From positions 1,054,001 through 1,118,000 of the forward strand of contig NZ_JGVU02000002.1 of NCBI RefSeq assembly GCF_000708755.2: a DNA stretch of 64,000 nt. The letters run 5' to 3'. The notes beneath the pieces are model-generated. The model made no database searches and was not told where the DNA came from. It saw only the letters and a program-made list of their open reading frames with translations. This document shows, piece after piece, positions 54,266 through 62,429 of the stretch (within the stretch, counting starts at the first letter, position 1; the number at the start of each line of letters is the position of its first letter). Both the position numbers and the translations under genes were made by a program. The DNA comes from Metabacillus indicus LMG 22858. Its GTDB lineage: Bacteria > Bacillota > Bacilli > Bacillales > Bacillaceae.

Positions 54266-54757
54266 TTATTCTTCCAACAAAGCCCCATCAAAAGGAAATT
54301 CTTCTCTCTTAATTTTCCCTTTCAATTCTTCCAGTGATTGAATAACGTAGTCTTTAAACTCTGGAGGGTAGTTGTATGTATAGCTATTAATCTCAAATTC
54401 ATCTTCATCAAGAACTTCCCATTCATTATTTAACCGCTTCACTAGATCCAAGTCCAAATCGATAAAGGAAAGATGGTTATTTTCAAACACAGACGGCATT
54501 GCAATGTTGCAGTAATAAGAGACAATTTCCCTGTTCTCCATCTCCATCGCAACTGTAAATCCTTTCTTTAAGGAAAAGAATTCTAATGAATCATTAGGAA
54601 GTGTAAAGGTTGTCCCTTTTGTATGATGCGTTAATGTTCTACCCGCCTTGCAAAGCACTAACACGTATTCAGATGTGATCTTCAGTAATTCTCCCTGCCA
54701 TTCATAATGAATAATGTTCGGATACTTTAATGCAGAAATCGTGATAATTGGTCTCAT
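54266..54757 (-). CDS. DUF402 protein
   Basis: A 163-aa protein with the DUF402/FomD-like fold. The conserved YYCNIAMP and SFIDLDLDLVKR...VLDEDEFE motifs hold the acidic metal-binding residues. Related proteins hydrolyse nucleoside di- and triphosphates. AAAGAGGTG is 6-7 bases before ATG 54757. Confidence 0.82.
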   Translation of the reverse strand: MRPIITISALKYPNIIHYEWQGELLKITSEYVLVLCKAGRTLTHHTKGTTFTLPNDSLEFFSLKKGFTVAMEMENREIVSYYCNIAMPSVFENNHLSFIDLDLDLVKRLNNEWEVLDEDEFEINSYTYNYPPEFKDYVIQSLEELKGKIKREEFPFDGALLEE

Positions 54758-54817
54758 AAACAGCACCTCTTTACGGAGTTCATAGGAAGAAAAACGTGCA
54801 TTCAGAATGTACCCATT

Positions 54818-55324
54818 CTATCCTTTTTCTAAAATCGCCCTAACAAATTCCGTTTTTCCATCTGCATATTTATGTTTATCATTCGAGTTCGAGCTTGCTA
54901 ATGCAAGCTTCAGCCGTTCATATTCTCTTCTCTGCTGCTCGTTCCTTCTCAAGCAATCTCTGAATCTGAGCTGTTCTGCCAAGTATCTATTACCTGTTTC
55001 GTACATATGAATCTGGTGGGTTCTCGGTTCTCCTTTATTAAAGTAATGCCTATCCGGTAATACGTTTGTGCCTCTGTAAGCGTAACCTATTTTCTCTAGT
55101 GCGGGTGCACACTTTTCACCCTTTGAAAAATCATGTATTTCTATAGCTATATCAATGATGGGCTTTGCACAAAGACCTTCGATGGCTGTACTTCCAATGT
55201 GGTGAACACGATGGATGCAAGGACCAATTAAATCTTGAATGTGCTGCCTCTCTGTCTCAAATTCAGTTCTCCATTCATTCGACCATGGTACTAAGAAAAC
55301 TTCTCCTCTGGGTAATCCGAGCAT
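54818..55324 (-). CDS. GrpB family (UPF0157) nucleotidyltransferase-like protein
   Basis: A 168-aa GrpB protein. The nucleotidyltransferase-like motif HIGSTAIEGLCAKPIIDIAI (about 42-61) and HYFNKGEPRTHQIHMYE are typical. AGAAGGGGGG precedes ATG 55324. No substrate is known for the family. The region downstream lies in the DUF402 gene. Confidence 0.87.
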   Translation of the reverse strand: MLGLPRGEVFLVPWSNEWRTEFETERQHIQDLIGPCIHRVHHIGSTAIEGLCAKPIIDIAIEIHDFSKGEKCAPALEKIGYAYRGTNVLPDRHYFNKGEPRTHQIHMYETGNRYLAEQLRFRDCLRRNEQQRREYERLKLALASSNSNDKHKYADGKTEFVRAILEKG

Positions 55325-55646
55325 GTTGTCCCCCCTTCTAGCTTCAAGCTTCACTATCAACCTGTAAATTTATAAAAGATTCTTTTATATCCACTCAGCA
55401 AATATTCCCGCAAACTTTGAGCTGAATCATCGTCAGATTTCCCGCCAGTACAACAGGAGATGTGAAACCAATCAGGACCTGTTCCTAAAAGAAGGATAAT
55501 ACCAATTATTTCAAATTCCGACTGATTAAACAAGGATAAATAAAGAGAGCACTGTTTATAAAGAATATCACACCATTGAAAAAGCCGGTCACCTTAACAA
55601 GGCAGCCAGCGGAGACAGTCGTATATTTACGTTTTACATTTTCCTG
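55325..55646. other. Gap without a recognised gene
   Basis: AT-rich sequence between the GrpB gene start and the HxlR gene stop. I see no frame with an SD, no clear terminator and no repeat of the families found elsewhere. It must contain the GrpB promoter, but no convincing -35/-10 was placed. Confidence 0.5.
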
Positions 55647-56003
55647 CTATTTATTTAAAATGCTTTCTTCCAAAACATCATATTTATTAGCATATTTCCT
55701 TTCGATATGCATCTCCCCCCAATTGCAAAGGGCATCAAGAATTTCCTTCAGCGACCAGCCGTACTCTGTTAGTGAGTACTCTACCTTTGGCGGAACCTGA
55801 TTATAAACCTTCCGCTCTATCAATTCATCTTTTTCTAATTCCTTAAGCTGCTGCGTCAGCATTTTTTGTGAAATACCTGGCATCAAACGTTTTAATTCGC
55901 TCGTTCTCTTTGTTCCTAATATTAAGTGACACATGATGACGACTTTCCATTTTCCTCCGATCAATTCGAGGGCAGCTTCTACGGGTATATTATATTTTTT
56001 CAT
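55647..56003 (-). CDS. HxlR-family transcriptional regulator
   Basis: A 118-aa winged-helix regulator. The HxlR signature is clear: LELIGGKWKVVIMCHL, RTSELKRLMPGISQKMLTQQLKELEKDELIER and VEYSLTEYG. The family includes quinone/aldehyde sensors YodB, CatR and HypR, which use an N-terminal Cys. Here a Cys lies in VVIMCHL instead and another near the C-terminus. It is divergent from an SDR gene, its probable target. ATG 56003 follows GGAGG. Confidence 0.87.
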   Translation of the reverse strand: MKKYNIPVEAALELIGGKWKVVIMCHLILGTKRTSELKRLMPGISQKMLTQQLKELEKDELIERKVYNQVPPKVEYSLTEYGWSLKEILDALCNWGEMHIERKYANKYDVLEESILNK

Positions 56004-56023
56004 TCTTTCCTCCATTATTTACA

Positions 56024-56058
56024 GTTACCGATTGGTTCCTACATAACCCAATGGTTAC
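56024..56058. promoter_or_regulatory. Inverted repeat near the HxlR gene start
   Basis: GTTACCGATTGG (56024-56035) and CCAATGGTTAC (56048-56058) form imperfect arms separated by 12 bp, 21 bp upstream of the HxlR gene start. It is a candidate autoregulatory operator. Confidence 0.45.
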
Positions 56059-56066
56059 ATTGTCCC

Positions 56067-56109
56067 TGAAAAGTGCGTACTTTTCAAGTTACTAGCTATC
56101 ATGCATAAT
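56067..56109 (+). promoter_or_regulatory. SDR gene promoter with overlapping palindrome
   Basis: TTTTCA (56081-56086), 17 bp, CATAAT (56104-56109). A perfect 8-bp inverted repeat TGAAAAGT-GCGT-ACTTTTCA (56067-56086) covers the -35, the position expected for repression by the divergent HxlR protein. Confidence 0.6.
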
Positions 56110-56147
56110 AAATCAGCCGGCAATACTTTGAAAGTGAGTTGTTTGAA

Positions 56148-56942
56148 TTGGAATTAAAATTAAGAGATAAATTGGTTCTTGTAACAGGATCAACTGCAGG
56201 AATCGGTAAGGCAACAGCAATCAGTTTTTTAAACGAAGGGGCTCGCGTAATTATCAACGGCCGTTCAAAAGAGAATGTGGAGAGTGTTGTTAATGAACTT
56301 TCTTCAATGGGAACCGTTTATGGTATTCATGCAGATGTATCTGTAAAAGAAGAGTCAGACAGACTAATTGAAGAAATAAATAAAATTGGTGATTTGGATG
56401 TATTAGTTAATAATACTGGTGTTTTTACGGTAAAACCCTTTACAGAAGTTACAGATGAAGAATGGCTGGACTATTATCAAATTAATGTCATGAGTGCTGT
56501 CCGCTTATCACGTGCTTTTTTACCAAAAATGATGGAGCGCAATTCAGGAAGAATCATCAATCTTGCAAGTGAAGCAGGCATTAAACCATACCCTGAGCTA
56601 GTACCTTATGGTGTTTCAAAAACAGCCCTTATCACATTGTCAAGAGGGCTTGCTGAAGTAGCTAAAGGAACAAACGTTACAGTAAACTCTATCCTTCCTG
56701 GACCGACATGGACAGAAGGCTTCGGCCAGTTCATCAGCGATATGGCAAAAGAAAATGGACAAGAACTGGATGCTTTCATCAGCGACTACTTTAAAAACGA
56801 CCAGCCAACGTCTCTAATTCAGCGCTATGCAACTGTAGAAGAAGTGGCTGATACGATTGTCTTTATTGCATCAGATAAAGCTTCTGCCATAAATGGAACT
56901 GCCCAAAGAGTCGAAGGCGGCATTATCCAGAGTATCCTTTAA
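56148..56942 (+). CDS. Short-chain dehydrogenase
   Basis: A 264-aa SDR with TGSTAGIGKAT, NNTGVF, NLASEAGIKPYPE and the YGVSK active site. The catalytic Ser lies in NLASEAG. Start is TTG at 56148 or TTG at 56139; both have weak SDs (GAAAGTGAG). Divergent HxlR regulation suggests a role in reactive carbonyl or xenobiotic reduction. Confidence 0.84.
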   Translation: MELKLRDKLVLVTGSTAGIGKATAISFLNEGARVIINGRSKENVESVVNELSSMGTVYGIHADVSVKEESDRLIEEINKIGDLDVLVNNTGVFTVKPFTEVTDEEWLDYYQINVMSAVRLSRAFLPKMMERNSGRIINLASEAGIKPYPELVPYGVSKTALITLSRGLAEVAKGTNVTVNSILPGPTWTEGFGQFISDMAKENGQELDAFISDYFKNDQPTSLIQRYATVEEVADTIVFIASDKASAINGTAQRVEGGIIQSIL

Positions 56943-56966
56943 CTATCATTCAGCAGCGGACTTCCC

Positions 56967-57013
56967 AGACTGTAGCAGACTTATCTATTATGAGTTTGCC
57001 TACAGTCTTTTTA
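56967..57013. terminator. Terminator between the SDR and pentapeptide genes
   Basis: AGACTGTAG and CTACAGTCT pair across a 24-nt loop (with inner pairing) and run into TTTTTATT. Confidence 0.7.
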
Positions 57014-57067
57014 TTGTTGAAGGTATCATCTGTAAGCCGTAAAACGTATTTATGAAAAAGACATCTA

Positions 57068-57880
57068 TTAAGTAGTTGCCCAATGCCCCGGCCTTTCCAA
57101 ATATACCGGAATCTTAGTATGAACATCTCCAATAGCGGAATTAATTTGTGACTGTGTCAGAAAAAGAGCTTCCGTCAGGTCAGCACCCCTCAAATCTGCA
57201 TCCCTCAGATCGGCACCAATGAAATCAGCCCTTTTTAAATCACTGTTGCTTATGTTTGCTGCTATCATCAATTTCCCGCGAAAATCTTCACCCTGCAGGT
57301 TCAGCCCTTTAAGATTTGCCCCTATGAAATCCGCAGCCTTTCTGCTTTTTTTCTTTTTGATGTCATTCACTCTGCTTCTGTACAATTTGCTTGTTTCCAT
57401 TAACAGAACATTCACCTTACTTCTATGTGCTGACACATCAACTTTTAAAATAGCTTCCGGCTTTCTTAAGGTCAGCTCGACCGTTTCCTCATAACTGTTT
57501 TGAAGACTTACTCGAATGGACTGAGTTTCTTTTAGATGCAGGGCCTGCTTAAGGTAGAACAGCATTTCGTGCAGCTGCTGCACATTTGGAAAAACTGCAA
57601 ACATCTCTTCCGCATGCTCTTTATTATCCCGCCAGTCCCGGCCGTTATAAATCATCTGTGAAACATGCTGGCCGGCGCCGAAACACTCATAGGATACACA
57701 CCCTCGAAAGCCCTTTTCCCTTAATTGACTGTGTATGGCGCAGGTATAAGTAGAACACAAATTCCGGCAAGGATCTCCTCCATCTTTATCAAAAGGGAAA
57801 TCGGCTGATTTTCCATAAGGCAACGCGACACAGCATAATCCAAAGCAATTTTGGCAATCTGATTCCAATTCATTAAGCAT
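57068..57880 (-). CDS. Cys-rich pentapeptide-repeat protein
   Basis: A 270-aa protein. The N-terminal 60 residues hold about ten Cys in CxxC-like spacing (CQNCFGLCC, CRNLCSTYTC, CVSYECFG), a likely metal or cluster site. Residues about 185-250 are pentapeptide repeats (A-D/N-L-x-x, e.g. ADLRDADLRGADLTEA). Such repeats form a DNA-mimicking helix in Qnr/MfpA proteins, but the fusion here is different. Function unknown. Confidence 0.8.
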   Translation of the reverse strand: MLNELESDCQNCFGLCCVALPYGKSADFPFDKDGGDPCRNLCSTYTCAIHSQLREKGFRGCVSYECFGAGQHVSQMIYNGRDWRDNKEHAEEMFAVFPNVQQLHEMLFYLKQALHLKETQSIRVSLQNSYEETVELTLRKPEAILKVDVSAHRSKVNVLLMETSKLYRSRVNDIKKKKSRKAADFIGANLKGLNLQGEDFRGKLMIAANISNSDLKRADFIGADLRDADLRGADLTEALFLTQSQINSAIGDVHTKIPVYLERPGHWATT

Positions 57881-57907
57881 TACGAAGCACTTCCTGTTTG
57901 TTGATTT

Positions 57908-58555
57908 CTAAAACTTAAAAAGATTTTTCTCTATGTATTCACCTTTTTCAAAAGATTTGATAACAATATCAAATTTCTCGCTGTACGGATGCATAAACAA
58001 CTTGTACTGTATCCGGCGCTGATTATGGGAAAAGAGCAAGTACTCTTTATTCGTTCCACGTTCAAGAACATCCCTGTTCATTCTTCTGGCCAGCTCTGTT
58101 TCGTCATCCGTATAAAAATAGATGTTCAAATCATAGAGTTCCGGGTTCGTGAAAGCAACAGCCATTCCTTCGACAATTGATATCCTTTTCTTTGAATCAA
58201 TCAACATACTTTTTGCGTAAGGAGCATCGATTGTAAGAAAATCTAACCCCTGCCTGATCATCTGCACATCTCTTTCTAATGCAGGCAGATGATGAGCGGC
58301 TGGGTGGCAGGCCGTCATTTTAAAGGAATGATTTTCGTTCCCATAGCTGTATTCGATCCGGGCATGTTTTCTAACTCCTGAACTTATGATGTAAGGATCT
58401 GTATTCAGGTAATTGGCATCTTCTTTGTTCAGTGCAGCCAGGAGTTTATCTGCGAAGGTGGTCTTCCCCGCAGCACCGTGGCCTGAAATGCCAATTATGA
58501 TTCTTTTCTTTGTACTTCCAGTCCACTTTAAGATGTTCTCTGTTAATTGATTCAT
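57908..58555 (-). CDS. P-loop kinase of the uridine-kinase type
   Basis: A 215-aa protein. Walker A GISGHGAAGKTT (about 22-33), a Walker B-like ISIVEGMAV and an LID-like RRMNRDVLERG segment. It belongs to the uridine kinase/phosphoribulokinase fold. The substrate may not be uridine, since the nucleoside motifs are incomplete. Confidence 0.8.
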   Translation of the reverse strand: MNQLTENILKWTGSTKKRIIIGISGHGAAGKTTFADKLLAALNKEDANYLNTDPYIISSGVRKHARIEYSYGNENHSFKMTACHPAAHHLPALERDVQMIRQGLDFLTIDAPYAKSMLIDSKKRISIVEGMAVAFTNPELYDLNIYFYTDDETELARRMNRDVLERGTNKEYLLFSHNQRRIQYKLFMHPYSEKFDIVIKSFEKGEYIEKNLFKF

Positions 58556-58584
58556 GTCTTCAACCCTTCGGTAACGTATATAAA

Positions 58585-58731
58585 CTAATAAAAAAAGCGA
58601 ATGAAAAGTACAATTCCATAAAGAGGTATACCGACAATCAGCATTCCCGCTAAAAAGTAACAGATACTTTTAAAGATACCCTTGAGAAAATCAGAAATTG
58701 CTCCTGCAAAATCATCTATAAAATGCTTCAT
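58585..58731 (-). CDS. Small membrane protein, 48 aa
   Basis: The minus-strand frame starts at ATG 58731 behind GGAAGGTG. It encodes an amphipathic N-terminal helix (FIDDFAGAISDFLKG) and one membrane segment (YFLAGMLIVGIPLYGIVLFI), ending in RFFY. It fills the gap between a GNAT and the kinase gene. It resembles short membrane peptides but no family is recognised. Confidence 0.6.
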   Translation of the reverse strand: MKHFIDDFAGAISDFLKGIFKSICYFLAGMLIVGIPLYGIVLFIRFFY

Positions 58732-58783
58732 GACTCACACCTTCCATTCATTAAAATAGAATACAGGTCATTCTTGAAAAGCA

Positions 58784-59269
58784 TTAACCGAACGAGAAAA
58801 TGCTTATTAAATAGTCCTCTTCAGGAAAGTCACCCTGATAATCGAAGCCAGCTTTCAAATAGAAATTTTTTAGTTTCTCATTTCCCGCCCAGCAGTCCAA
58901 ATAAATCTTTTTCTTTACTGACATGGCGTAAGAACAAGCAAACTCTGTGATGTACAAGCCAATCCCTTTTCCCTGATATTCACACAGAATCGCTATTTGA
59001 CTTAAATACATATTGGCTGAATCCATCATCAGCCTGCTCAATTGATTGATTTCCTCTATACAAAAGGCACCAATTAACACTGAGTCATCTACTAGTACGT
59101 ACATTTCATGGTTCTTAATTTTGCTTAAAAGCTTTTCAGCACACCAGGGATACTCCCATTGGTTTATTCCCTTTTTGTGCAAGTCGATTGTAACTTGATT
59201 GTACACATGCGAAACTTGCTTCAGGTCTTGCCTAGAAGCTAATCTTATGTTCATGTTCATATCATCCAA
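58784..59269 (-). CDS. GNAT acetyltransferase
   Basis: A 161-aa acetyltransferase. SQIAILCEYQGKGIGLYITEFA (acetyl-CoA loop QGKGIG) and YLDCWAGNEKLKNFYLKAGF are standard. Starts at 59269, 59260 or 59254 are possible; the first overlaps the upstream methyltransferase gene by 8 bp, so coupling is likely. Confidence 0.83.
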   Translation of the reverse strand: MDDMNMNIRLASRQDLKQVSHVYNQVTIDLHKKGINQWEYPWCAEKLLSKIKNHEMYVLVDDSVLIGAFCIEEINQLSRLMMDSANMYLSQIAILCEYQGKGIGLYITEFACSYAMSVKKKIYLDCWAGNEKLKNFYLKAGFDYQGDFPEEDYLISIFSFG

Positions 59270-60002
59270 TATCTTTTACACAAGAAAAAACCAAGACTAC
59301 CGGAATTCGCTGCCTTCTTAAAAACTCTTCTTCAATGCTGAAATGCTCCCGTTTAGGTGTGCCTTCACGCAGATCAAGCACTGTAAAACCAGCTTGTCTA
59401 AGAGCCGAAAAGTAGTGTTCAGTTGTACGATGATACTTAACGACGGTTTGGTCAATCCACGGTTCTTTTCTTTCTCCCTCAAGGAAATAGTCATCAACAA
59501 GCCAGCTGCCTCGCTTATCTCCATGCTCTTTACTTGCAAAAGCAGAGGTTGTAAGCGGATGCTGAATGCTGAAAATAAATTTGCCGTTTTCTTTAAGTGT
59601 TTGATGTATATTTTCAAAAATTCTGCAGACATCTGAGATATAATGCAGGACAAACCGGGACGTTACAAGATCAAATACTTCTTTAGGAAAGGTATGAGCT
59701 TCTATCGTTTCGCAAAGTACATTTCCATTTTGTCCAATCAGATTGGATCGCGCTGCTTCAGCCATTTGCTCCGAACCTTCTACTCCTGTATAGTGTTTTG
59801 CCCCTTGGTGTAAAAGCTCTTTACCAAACCTTGCATCACCGCACCCTAAATCAAGGATGCACTTATCCTGAATGTCCCCAATTAATTCATGAATGATCGG
59901 ACCTTCAATGGCATTATTGGGACTGTCCTGTCTGTTCCTTCTATTCATGTACTGGTCAAAAAAATCCGGCTGATTATAGGCACTGGCTCCTCTGAATTCC
60001 AC
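59262..60002 (-). CDS. Class I SAM-dependent methyltransferase
   Basis: A 246-aa enzyme with ILDLGCGDARFGKELL (about 48-63), GVEGSEQM and a RFVLHYISD post-motif. The C-terminal part matches small-molecule methyltransferases. It starts with GTG at 60002, 8 bases behind GGGAG, and is cotranscribed with the GNAT gene. Confidence 0.83.
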   Translation of the reverse strand: MEFRGASAYNQPDFFDQYMNRRNRQDSPNNAIEGPIIHELIGDIQDKCILDLGCGDARFGKELLHQGAKHYTGVEGSEQMAEAARSNLIGQNGNVLCETIEAHTFPKEVFDLVTSRFVLHYISDVCRIFENIHQTLKENGKFIFSIQHPLTTSAFASKEHGDKRGSWLVDDYFLEGERKEPWIDQTVVKYHRTTEHYFSALRQAGFTVLDLREGTPKREHFSIEEEFLRRQRIPVVLVFSCVKDIG

Positions 60003-60131
60003 TCATATCTCTCCCTGCGTTTTTACGGTTTCTGCTCCATAATTATTAAAAGTTCTGACTCCACTTTAGCATAATTATCCAAATTTATAACAGTACTTCT
60101 TTTCAATGTTATCCATTAATCTAAATGATGT

Positions 60132-60172
60132 TTGACAATCTCTCTTCTATCAAATATTATCATTACTGATAA
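60132..60172 (+). promoter_or_regulatory. Promoter and operator of the HTH-psd operon
   Basis: TTGACA (60132-60137), 17 bp, TATTAT (60155-60160), a near-consensus promoter. A perfect inverted repeat TTATCA-TTAC-TGATAA (60157-60172) overlaps the -10 and start point, suggesting autorepression by the first gene product. Confidence 0.7.
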
Positions 60173-60196
60173 CAATAATAATTAAGGGTGAGAATA

Positions 60197-60745
60197 GTGT
60201 CCAAGGCCAAGATGGATTTGATCCTGCATCCGGTCCGAATGCAAATTATTCAGCAGCTTTCCAGGAATGATGCGACTGTGAGTCAGCTGAAGGAATGGCT
60301 CTCTGATATCCCGCAGGCGACTCTTTACCGCCATTTAAATATTCTTAAGGAAAATAAGATTATTTTTGTAAAAGAAGAACGTAAAATAAGAGGTGCCGTT
60401 GAGAGAACGTATGCGATTGAAAAGCAGAATCCTGTGGTGTCTTTGGAAGAGCTGAAAAGTATGTCCGGTGAAGACCACCTGAACATGTTTATGACCTTCC
60501 TGTCCAATGTGACCGGCCAGGCCAAAAGCTATCTGCTCGCCGATCCCGACTTGTCCAATGATCCATTTGGATACAGTCAAGTAGATCTCTACCTGACGAA
60601 GGCGGAGGTTGAAGATTTGTCTAAGGGCATGAATGAACTCCTCAGCCGTTTTATAACAAATAAGCCTTCCTCCCAGAACGAGAAGGTTACTCTGATTCAA
60701 ATGCTTTTACCAGAGCCCAAGAATAATAAAGGAAGTGCTGACTAA
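60197..60745 (+). CDS. ArsR-like winged-helix regulator
   Basis: A 182-aa regulator. The N-terminal 75 residues are a winged helix (LILHPVRMQIIQQL, DIPQATLYRHLNILKENKII). The C-terminal 100 residues are an effector-like helical domain without known ligand motifs. Start GTG 60197 is 5 bases behind AAGGGTGA. It overlaps no other gene and ends 2 bp before psd. Co-operonic regulator and target are implied. Confidence 0.83.
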   Translation: MSKAKMDLILHPVRMQIIQQLSRNDATVSQLKEWLSDIPQATLYRHLNILKENKIIFVKEERKIRGAVERTYAIEKQNPVVSLEELKSMSGEDHLNMFMTFLSNVTGQAKSYLLADPDLSNDPFGYSQVDLYLTKAEVEDLSKGMNELLSRFITNKPSSQNEKVTLIQMLLPEPKNNKGSAD

Positions 60746-60747
60746 CA

Positions 60748-61542
60748 ATGTTAACCCGTTTTTATCGTAAAGTGTTTGAATTAAACGGCCATCCTGCGGC
60801 TGCAAGATTACTTAAAAGGTTTGCACAATCTAAAGCCAGTAAACCTTTCACAGGTTCATTTTCAAGACTGTATAAATTAAATTTACAGGAAGCAAGCAAA
60901 AATCTTCAAGACTATCAGTCTCTTCACGATCTTTTCACCCGTGAATTAAAACCGGGTGTCCGCCCGATTGCAGGAGAACAGGATGCGTTCGTCAGCCCGA
61001 GTGACAGTGTGTTGTCGGTGGTTGATCACCTGACGCCTGAAAGCAGGTTTGTTGTTAAGGGACAGGAATATACTGTGGAAGAGCTGCTTGGGTCTAAAAA
61101 CGAAGCCGAGGTATATTCAGGCGGACAAGTGCTGATCTTTTATTTAAGTCCCACTGACTACCACCGGGTTCATGTCCCAATGGATGCAAAGATCGAAGAA
61201 GTATATACATTGGGGAAAGAAGCGGCTCCCGTTAATACAATCGGCTTAAAATACGGACTCCGCCCGCTGACGAGAAATTACCGCCTGGTGACGAAATTCA
61301 GCGCGGCAGGAGTTCCATTTGCACAGGTGATGGTCGGTGCGCTCAATGTTAATTCCATTGAAAGAACCAACCATCAGCACGATGTTCGCCGCGGCGATCC
61401 ATTCGGCTACTTTTCATTCGGCTCAACTGTGGTGATTTGTGTTCCAAAAGGACATCTTGAATTTACCGGAAAGACAGGACCTGTCAAAATGGGCGAGCAA
61501 ATTGGCAGATGGAAATCTGCTGGTGACATGCCGAAGCTGTAA
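60748..61542 (+). CDS. psd: Phosphatidylserine decarboxylase
   Basis: A 264-aa proenzyme making phosphatidylethanolamine. The pyruvoyl site is FGST (self-cleavage before Ser), the catalytic triad residues are in SPSDS, DYHRVHVP and HQHDVRRGD. Length is usual. Being downstream of a dedicated regulator with an operator is unlike the pssA-ybfM-psd order of B. subtilis, so this may be a second or relocated copy. Confidence 0.92.
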   Translation: MLTRFYRKVFELNGHPAAARLLKRFAQSKASKPFTGSFSRLYKLNLQEASKNLQDYQSLHDLFTRELKPGVRPIAGEQDAFVSPSDSVLSVVDHLTPESRFVVKGQEYTVEELLGSKNEAEVYSGGQVLIFYLSPTDYHRVHVPMDAKIEEVYTLGKEAAPVNTIGLKYGLRPLTRNYRLVTKFSAAGVPFAQVMVGALNVNSIERTNHQHDVRRGDPFGYFSFGSTVVICVPKGHLEFTGKTGPVKMGEQIGRWKSAGDMPKL

Positions 61543-61575
61543 TGTCACGCCGTCTAATTAAATGTACAAAATCTT

Positions 61576-61601
61576 AAAAAAGCAGCCAATGGCTGCTTTT
61601 T
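61576..61601. terminator. Terminator of psd
   Basis: AAAAAGCAGCC-AAT-GGCTGCTTTTT, symmetric, also at the convergent end of the AlkD-like gene. Confidence 0.88.
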
Positions 61602-61622
61602 ATCGTTAAATATAGATAAATC

Positions 61623-62330
61623 CTAACACCTAACATACTTCCGCTTAAACCCAAGCCGCCCTTTATCCAGTTCCTTATGGATCGTTTCAAAAGCATTCAG
61701 AGTACTGCTTTTTTTCGTATCCCGCCTGATTTCAACTGTTCCGATTGCCTTGGCCGTTTCAACTGCTTTTTCACTCAGCGGTATATACGAAATCCCGACC
61801 GTGTAAACAAATTGATTCATGGCATATTTCGCTCGTTCCGGCGAATCATGAATGGTGTTTTTGACCTCACTAAGCATCGCCGCAATTTTGCTTTCTGAAA
61901 ATTCATGGTCCTTGCGGTTTCCAAGCAGCCAGCAGTAGCAGCTCCAGCCTGCAGACATTTTTAACTCTTCCCCGCTAGCAATCCACTTATCTGCCACATC
62001 CTGCGCAATATCTGATTCTGATAATGTCACTGCCACCACATAGTCCGAAATCATATAAAAATATGCTGCATCGATCCAGCGGTCAAAGTCCTCTTCTGTC
62101 ATGGCTTTTGGATCTGCAATAATCCCGGCAAAATACATCGCATCATAATTCCCTGTGGCATACAGCTCTTCTGCGAGTACCTGATTGATTTTAATTTGCT
62201 TGGCAATTGGTTTCATCGCTCCAGTTGCCACACCAAAAAGAGGTTCCTGTGCCCCATTTGACATGTACATTTTCTTTGTCCGTTCCTTGCCGAGGGATTC
62301 AAGCTCCTGCATAACCGTTTTGGCATCCAT
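61623..62330 (-). CDS. DNA alkylation repair enzyme (AlkD-like)
   Basis: A 235-aa all-helical HEAT-repeat protein. MQELESLGKERTKKMY, GVATGAMKPIAKQI and YVVAVTLSESDIA fit the AlkC/AlkD family of alkyl-base glycosylases. AlkD uses a Trp and an Asp/Arg; here W in SAGWSCYCWLLGN is visible. Members also include proteins without glycosylase activity. An ATG at 62351 is an alternative start. Confidence 0.82.
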   Translation of the reverse strand: MDAKTVMQELESLGKERTKKMYMSNGAQEPLFGVATGAMKPIAKQIKINQVLAEELYATGNYDAMYFAGIIADPKAMTEEDFDRWIDAAYFYMISDYVVAVTLSESDIAQDVADKWIASGEELKMSAGWSCYCWLLGNRKDHEFSESKIAAMLSEVKNTIHDSPERAKYAMNQFVYTVGISYIPLSEKAVETAKAIGTVEIRRDTKKSSTLNAFETIHKELDKGRLGFKRKYVRC

Positions 62331-62429
62331 TGTTTTTGCACGTCCTTTCATATCTTTAAACGATTCTATTTGAGTTTTTGTTCGAGCAAAAATTTATGTT
62401 CATTCACTAGCTTCCATGTCGAAAATGAA

